Of a stretch of 36,648 bases of DNA, positions 31,201 through 36,648 are shown piece after piece. The notes below the pieces were generated by a model, which worked only from the letters and a program-made list of their open reading frames with translations, searched no databases and was not told where the DNA came from. A program made the translations under genes and the position numbers. This stretch comes from Chloromonas sp. AAM2 (Eukaryota > Chlorophyta > Chlorophyceae > Chlamydomonadales > Chlamydomonadaceae), in the NCBI GenBank assembly GCA_004335635.1, contig QAXH01006011.1, forward strand, positions 1,267-37,914, read 5' to 3'. The first letter of the stretch is position 1, and the number at the start of each line of letters is the position of its first letter.

Positions 31201-34200
31201 TCCGCCAAGAGCGGCGTGTGCATTGGTTGGCTTGAGTCGAGCTGTGGCTTTCGTTCGTGCAGGTGCTGGTGAGCATTGATCGGGTGGTAACGTGCGCCGC
31301 TTTGCGCCTCGAACTGTGGTGCAAGAAGAGCACAGCAGGGCACGTAAGGCGGGACGATTCGCGCTGCAGCTACGCTCGCACTCCTGGTGCGCTGAGCCAT
31401 GCGCCAGGGCTCGAGCTACTCGTCTCGCACATGCCACTGCTCGTACTGCCAGGCAGTCAGCACGAAGCAACTGAGCTGTTCCAGCATGTAGAGGACCTTG
31501 GAGGCATCACGCCACGCCAAGTTTTCCCAGAGGTCATACCTGGCCATGATGACACTGACTGGCCTCCTGCGGTGAAGCAACTGCCCAGCTCCAGCATAAG
31601 CGCCTCAGCCATCGGGCAGCCACTTGCCAGTAATACTGGCGCAAACGAGGCCGCCTGCTGCCTGTTGGAGGACCTGGGCATGTGGCTGACCCACCACCAC
31701 CGCTCCACTGACGCCCAGCCTGGTCAGACAGCCACAGTTCCTGATGACATGATGTCACAGCTGGGTGACGACCTGCTGATCTATGCGGTGCAGCAAGGAC
31801 TTGTTGCTCTCGCCGGGCTGCTGGTAGATGTGATGCAGCAGGATGAGCTCAAAATGACGCCTCTCGTTGTTCCGTTGGAATCAAGCGCGAGTGCTGGGCC
31901 AGTCACCTCCAGCCCATGGCTGGTCCGGGCATCAGGCTGCGACAAAAGTAACAGTGACAGTGTGCAGACAAGCCTGCTTCATGCTTCTTTGGCATCGGTG
32001 CAGCCAAGCGTCCTGGCAGAAGTGCTCAGGTGCGCACCAGGGGTTGCGGCTCGCTTAGCTTGCTTGGTTTGCCAGAAGACCCATGTGTGCAAAGTTGGTA
32101 TGTCAGAGAAGAGAAAAGTGTGGAATGCCAAACGCGAACGTGTCTGTCGGGTGTCTGTTGAGCATCTGTCGATATCGATGAATCGGGGCTTTCATCACGT
32201 AACGTATCATCTACGACGCTCTGCGCTCGTGAACGAGCGATTTTGGTCGTGAAGGGATCGCTTGACGTGAACGTACGAAGGTAGCGGTCGGGGCTTGCAT
32301 CTGTGTAGAAGGTGCTTGCAAGACTTGCAACCGAATGGCAGCTCGACGGCTGCTGACGATTGCCTAGTTCAACGGTGCAGGTGGGGCTCACTGTACGGTG
32401 GTCCGGACTGGTCCTGGCCATGGGAGCTGCAGGATGCAGCGGGCTGCACCGCGCTGCACCTGGCCGCTGCACAGCCTGCCGACACATGCAACGCACTGCT
32501 CAAGACCATCAACTGTATGCTGTCACTAGATGAGGCACAGCCTGCTTACAGGGCATGGCTGCATGGCAAGGGTGGGGTAGGCACCACGCCTGCTGAGGTA
32601 TTTGCCCTGGCATCTCCTGAGGCTAATCTGGCTGGGGCGTGGAGGATGGATTTGAGGACTCCATACGTCGCGCACAGTGTTCCAGACACCACTACCCAGG
32701 ATGCCTGTGGACGCAAAGCCGTACCAAGATCGGACGAGGCAAGCAGCATTGCCTCAAGTCTGCAGCTTGAGGGGTCTTGTTTAGGCACAGCAGGCGTGCA
32801 AACGTCCCATGGCACAGCAACCGCCTCCTGCACTACTGCTGTGCAAGCAGCTGCAATGCAATCGGTCGGCTCGCTTTGTAGCAACCGCCAGTCGTGGCTG
32901 GGCAGCGTTGTTGGGGTGTGGATCACTCCAGAAACGGCTGAGTACCGTGCATGGGCGAGACGGCATGTGAGTATGGTTGCCAGGGTCTGGCACACACATG
33001 AAGCGCACCCATGGCTGAATGAAATGTTGAGTGGCACTTGAAGGACAGCCGCTGGGTCCATGGAGCCTCATGTGGTTACAAGTGAGTTCACAAGCACAAC
33101 CCAGGGAACAAGCAGAAGGAGCCTAGACTGAGACTCTTGAGTTTGTTATCAGTATTGTCATTCAGTCAGTGCCTTGCAGTCCGTTCAGTGCCGTCCGTTG
33201 TGGCTGTACTGTAGTACTGATCTGTTCTGCTCACAGCTGTTCTTTACACCGTCTCCCTTGCTGTTCATGCATGCCAGGTCACAAGCCTGGTCCGCTCATG
33301 GGCGATGACCATGTGCTGCATTTTTTGTGTGTCCACCTTCCGTTCCTTCAAGGCCGGCTGCCTGGCCTATGAATTTATTCATCACTTCCTTCACACCGTC
33401 ACGTACGTTCCAATGGCTCTTTCAGCTAGCGGCGTCATCTGGCTTGGCAGCTGGCATGTAAGTGTGCAACCACAACGTGCTTGTTTCATCAAGCAGGTTG
33501 CTGTGGTCACTGTTTTAGTGACTGTGCTGGCATAGGCATCCAACAGTGGTCATCAGCCGCATCAGCGGCATCAGCAGCATCACCATCATCGTAACAGGGC
33601 AAAAAGAAGAATTTCTGTGTGGCACCGTGATGAGGCTGTCAGTCGTCTGTGGCACTAGTATTTTCTGATGATGAGTGGCGGCGACGCCCATGGGAAGCTG
33701 TGCAGAAGAGTCAGGAGGGCACAGTGGACTGCACGTTGCAAGTATGGCCCAACTGGAACGGCATTGCCAAGTCGCAAACGCGTGTTAATGATCGCTCATG
33801 TGCATGTGCCTGATACACAGGCATAGTTCGCCAAGGTCAGCTTGCATGTCACCACATTGGTATCACCATTGTTTGAGGGTACAAACAAACCCGCGTTCAC
33901 CTTTGCACTCACCGAGACGCCGTGAACGAACAAGAGGTCAGCAGAAAGCTATCGTGTAGTGAGCTGAAACCCGGAGCGCGAACTGAGGGTGCGAGGAGGA
34001 TAGTCAGAGCCCGTCGAAGCATCAGGGCACCGCGCTGTTTTCGCATTTCGAGAGACCACATGGGCGTCACGCAGGCTGCGCATAAGCGTGTAAAGGAGCA
34101 CGATGCCTCCCATGCCTCCCATCCCATGGCAGTCCACGTGCTGCAAGCTATTCAACGAGCTGGCCGTCCTGTGGTTTGGCAAGCGAACGACATGGGGCGG

Positions 34201-35667
34201 GTTTTGAGCGATAATTGCGATGCGGCTGCAACGCATCCAGGAGGCATGGCACTCAGCGATGTGGCTGCCCTTCTCCAGTGTCCGACTTGCCTGGTTTGTT
34301 GTTGGAATGCTTTGCAGCGGGTTTTACAAGCAGAGGGGTCTTAACCTCAGTCGTGATACGCAATAGCACCAAAAGTAAACACACACAGACTTGAGACTTC
34401 TCAGCGGCCGCCCATTGCAGCGTACATTTAGTGCCTTGAGTGTGGATCTAACAGCAGGTTGTCGTTCACATGCCCGCAGAATTGGATGCTGGTTGCGCAT
34501 GCTTTCCACTCGCTGGCCTACACTGTCCAGAGCATGCCACCCATCCACCTGTCAGTCACGTGGGCCACTGCTGTCGCGACCTGCGTGGATTGGGTGTATG
34601 TGGTGGTGCTGATTGCATACGCAGACCAGGTGCGTGGCGCTACTAGTTTTCAGTAGGTCCAGAGCCTGTCTCCATACGACGCGCCAAGTGATAGGTAGAC
34701 TCGCGAGTAGATCAGCACACATCAAGCACCGTGCCAGCTGAACCGCGGCACTATCGTGAGTCAGTGTGGGAGGCAAGGGTACAGCAAAAATTCAATGCAA
34801 CGGGTTGATGACTACCAATCGTAATGCAGTCCTTGTTGTCCAGTACTGAAAGCTGAGAGTAGTTTTCTCATATATGTATATTGATCAAATCCGGGGGCCC
34901 AAATGCACCGAGCGCGAACGCTAGCAAGCCATGCAAGAGATGAGGCTGCATACCGTCCCAACCAACCCTGAGCAACAGAAGGCAACTTCAAGGCACAAAG
35001 GGCAAAGAACACAGAAGTTGAAGTTCTGTGGACAAACAAAGGCGTACTGCCAAAGGCTGTCAGACAGGGGTTGAGCAGGCGCAGCTAGAAACAAAGGACG
35101 GGAAGTAAAGTCTGGGCCTAAGATGGCAACCGACTATCAGTAGTTTGGTAGATGGCAGTTTCTCACCAAGAACACCGCAAGACATTCAGTTAGTTGGTCA
35201 GGTATGTTAGTTAATCCTGCATGTGGTTCAAGGATTCAAGTGACAGTGACATGTGGCAGGACAGACAAACGGCGCTTTACCACTACTCAACTGCTTTCAG
35301 GCGACAGGGGGGCACTTTCTGTTGTCACGGCTTACATGTTGGCGTCATGCTTGCTTCTCACATGCAGACGCCTCTACGCCAACTTCTCTTTGCTCGGATT
35401 GTGGAGGCGGTGTGCCACAGCCTGGCTTATGGCACTGCCGGTGTTGCCCACCCGCTGCGCCGCGCCCTGGCCGTGCATGCGGTCTCACTGGCCGTTACCA
35501 CACTGTCACGTGCTCGGCAGTTGCGGGCCTTCAAGAGGTGGCAGGCTGCACAATGCGTTCCAAGGCCACAGGATGAAAGCTGGGCTACAAGACCAACTCA
35601 GGCATCAGAAACAGGAGTAGGAGCAGCAAAAGGTGAGAGCGTATCCATCCTGCGCAACACGTGTTGA
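26760..35667 (+). CDS. SPL/CRR1-like protein core with ankyrin segment and two membrane modules; no SBP domain seen
   Basis: Long SBP/SPL proteins are plant and algal transcription factors (CRR1 is the algal copper regulator). This gene matches their conserved C-terminal half. Exons: 26760-27180, 27633-28092, 28502-28989, 29242-29324, 29499-29682, 30558-30965, 31263-32029, 32381-32966, 33278-33457, 34480-34629 and 35368-35667 (TGA). All listed junctions agree in phase. From 29242: KLKGIELEHLPPDMARLMQT and RLSH correspond to the FKLFGK..DFP.....WLS segment; AMRSGCVMLTLDL to YIRPGC..LT; ACCLLEDLGMWL to the CFLNELGW-type helix; AAGCTALHLAAA is the ankyrin motif. Three exons follow with hydrophobic helices (for example MTMCCIFCVST, CVDWVYVVVLIAYADQ) and end in a basic tail. 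Exons 26760-28092 hold a second membrane module (ILRFWALWCTAMGLMPYVDA, VCNWTILVLLSCIF). Without the GTAAGC donor at 28093 that exon stops at TAG 28287-28289, so it may instead be the end of a truncated neighbour. The 5' end is unknown; an open frame reaches back to 26473. The missing SBP zinc fingers make DNA binding doubtful. Confidence 0.72.
29790..30460. repeat. Inverted and direct repeats in an SPL-like intron
   Basis: GTTCGACTAACTTTCGCGAA near 29877 is repeated, diverged, as GTTCGACCAACTTTGAACGA near 30413; each is followed by GCCT.CGGCG. A partial inverted counterpart, TTAGTCAAACTT, occurs near 29796, and TTCGACTAAG near 30345. The pattern suggests fold-back elements flanking a dispersed short repeat, within the intron 29683-30557. 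Boundaries are uncertain. Confidence 0.5.
30239..30303 (-). repeat. Dispersed short repeat, copy H
   Basis: TTTACATCAGGGAAGCCGTC, then GACACGGGTCGGGATGTGTA, CCGCCCTGACCTACCCTGAG: a well-kept 65-bp core of the family, reverse orientation, without the 45-bp extension. It is in the intron before the exon at 30558. Confidence 0.85.
33603..33652 (+). repeat. Repeat shared with the left part of element E3
   Basis: GGCACCGTGATGAGGCTGTC followed by AGTCGTCTGTGG at 33621-33652 matches 15181-15212 with one mismatch. Both are preceded by an A-rich AAAAAGAAG or AAAAAAAAG stretch, so this may be a decayed left end of the same element family. It lies in the intron 33458-34479. Confidence 0.75.
34890..34986 (+). 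repeat. Dispersed repeat, partner of 5706-5793
   Basis: Same orientation and order of blocks as 5706-5793 (GGGGGCCCA, GAACGCTAGCAAGCCA, GAGGCTG, AGGCAAC). It lies in the last intron (34630-35367) of the SPL-like gene. Confidence 0.75.
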
Positions 35668-36561
35668 GGCCAAGAGCAGCCCAAACGAAAGAAGCAAGAG
35701 CGACCGAAGGTTGAGTAAACCAACTGTTGCTGCATGCCCGCTAAGGACTACAAAGGCATTACTTTAACAGAAGTGGTGCTGCATGGACGCAGCAGCTGTC
35801 GAGCATCTACTCTAGAGGCCAAGGGCTGGTACAACTGTGTGTATAGCAACACTGGCTCTGGATAATGTACCATATGTAACACCAACGATTCTGATCAAAC
35901 ATTGATTCCAGTCTATAGTCTGCCTTTATTTCCCAGAACTACAAGTCAATCACAGAGTTCATGCAAGCCAGAAGCTAGTCAGAAGCAACCATTCTTTTGC
36001 AATGGACATGCCTCCCTTCTTTTTGCTTAAATGTCAAGCCATAGTCAGGCCTTACTTTCCCCAGCTGACACAGTATGGCCTTACCTCGCTTACCTCGGTG
36101 TTTTGGAAACTGAATCACATGGCTTTCATTTCATGTTCCCGCATTTAGCCAGATTTCCTGCACAAACGTGTATCTCATTTGTTGATGCTTCTGCCAGACT
36201 CATTTATGCTCAGCTGTTCAATTTCATGCACCTACAAACCAAGCCTTGGTCGGCAGGGAGTAGCAAGGCAGCCATTTTCACCCAAGACATGGTGATGACT
36301 TGGCGTGGCAGTTCGTCAGCCTGACCCTGCAACCTAGATGCCAGTGTTCCCGGCCCTGCTCTTTGGCAACTGCTGCAGTTTGGCTGTCCCTGTTCTCTGA
36401 CGTTCCGCCTGGCTGCCTCTTCCTGGACGTGACTGACTAGGTCTCCTGGCCCTTCTATCGTCCCTTTATCTAGTCTTTGACCTTGACTTTGGCGGCTCCG
36501 TCCTGTTTTGCTTTGGGTTGGCCTGCCTTGCCTGCTTTGTTCCCTGCTTTCGTTTTGCTTT
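35668..36561. other. 3' flank of the SPL-like gene, no further gene seen
   Basis: This holds the 3' UTR and intergenic DNA. The open frame 36031-36324 has no recognisable domain and no supporting splice sites. A pyrimidine-rich, low-complexity stretch (CTTGCC/CCTG runs) fills 36400-36560. Confidence 0.55.
35875..35879 (+). terminator. Poly(A) signal TGTAA of the SPL-like gene
   Basis: TGTAA about 208 bases after the stop codon, the first good chlorophyte-type signal downstream. Confidence 0.5.
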
Positions 36562-36630
36562 CTTGCTCAGGGTAGGCCATGGCGATGCCCATCCCGTTCC
36601 GTGTCCTCTGACGGCTTCCCTGGTGTAAAT
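36562..36630 (+). repeat. Dispersed short repeat, copy I
   Basis: CTTGCTCAGGGTAGGCC, then CCCATCCCGTTCCGTGTCCT, ACGGCTTCCCTGGTGTAAAT: the 65-bp core in plus orientation. It is followed by a TATATA microsatellite that runs off the right edge (36631-36648). Confidence 0.83.
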
Positions 36631-36648
36631 ACACATATATATATATAT

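Noticed and set aside
33922..34344. 140-codon open frame between SPL-like exons, starting region resembling MAV..LQA
   Set aside because: The flanking exons join in phase without it. The weak resemblance to the membrane exon at 25774/27633 is too short to claim a fourth copy.

Overview
The window looks like nuclear DNA of a green alga, most likely a chlorophycean of the volvocalean type. The genes are cut into many small exons by GT-AG introns full of microsatellites, minisatellites and small dispersed repeats. TGTAA, the usual green-algal poly(A) signal, follows two of the genes. One gene has the EGF-plus-exostosin architecture known from volvocine algae. The species cannot be named from sequence alone. 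I rebuilt the exons by hand, from homology to protein families, splice sites and matching intron phases, because most exons are shorter than 140 bases.

Layout. (1) About 510-4385, plus strand: the C-terminal part of a GT90 (CAP10/KDELC-type) glycosyltransferase; its 5' end lies left of the window or is not recognisable. (2) 5501-16698, minus strand: a complete 16-exon exostosin-type (GT47) glycosyltransferase of 513 residues, with a signal anchor and two EGF-like segments. It converges with gene 1, and about 11 kb of DNA carry only 1.5 kb of coding sequence. (3) 16699-19439: divergent intergenic region. (4) 19440-23354, plus strand: a complete 9-exon CDC20, the APC/C activator, 464 residues, with C-box, KEN, seven-blade WD40 propeller and C-terminal IR tail. 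(5) 23355-26759: no convincing gene, but a broken copy of a membrane exon at 25774. (6) 26760-35667, plus strand: a large gene encoding the conserved C-terminal half of long SBP/SPL (squamosa promoter-binding-like, CRR1-like) proteins, with an ankyrin segment and hydrophobic C-terminal helices. No SBP zinc-finger domain is visible, and a second copy of the membrane module lies in front of the core.

The two glycosyltransferases both belong to secretory-pathway sugar transfer (glycoprotein or extracellular-matrix glycans). Otherwise the neighbours look functionally unrelated, as is normal in a nuclear genome.

The most unusual features are three separate cases where an exon end with its splice donor has been amplified as a tandem repeat into the intron; a CDC20 intron/exon fragment copied into an intron of the exostosin gene; a family of terminal-inverted-repeat elements sitting in introns; a short repeat of 65-110 bp present about nine times; and the SBP-less SPL-like gene with three copies of its terminal membrane exon nearby.
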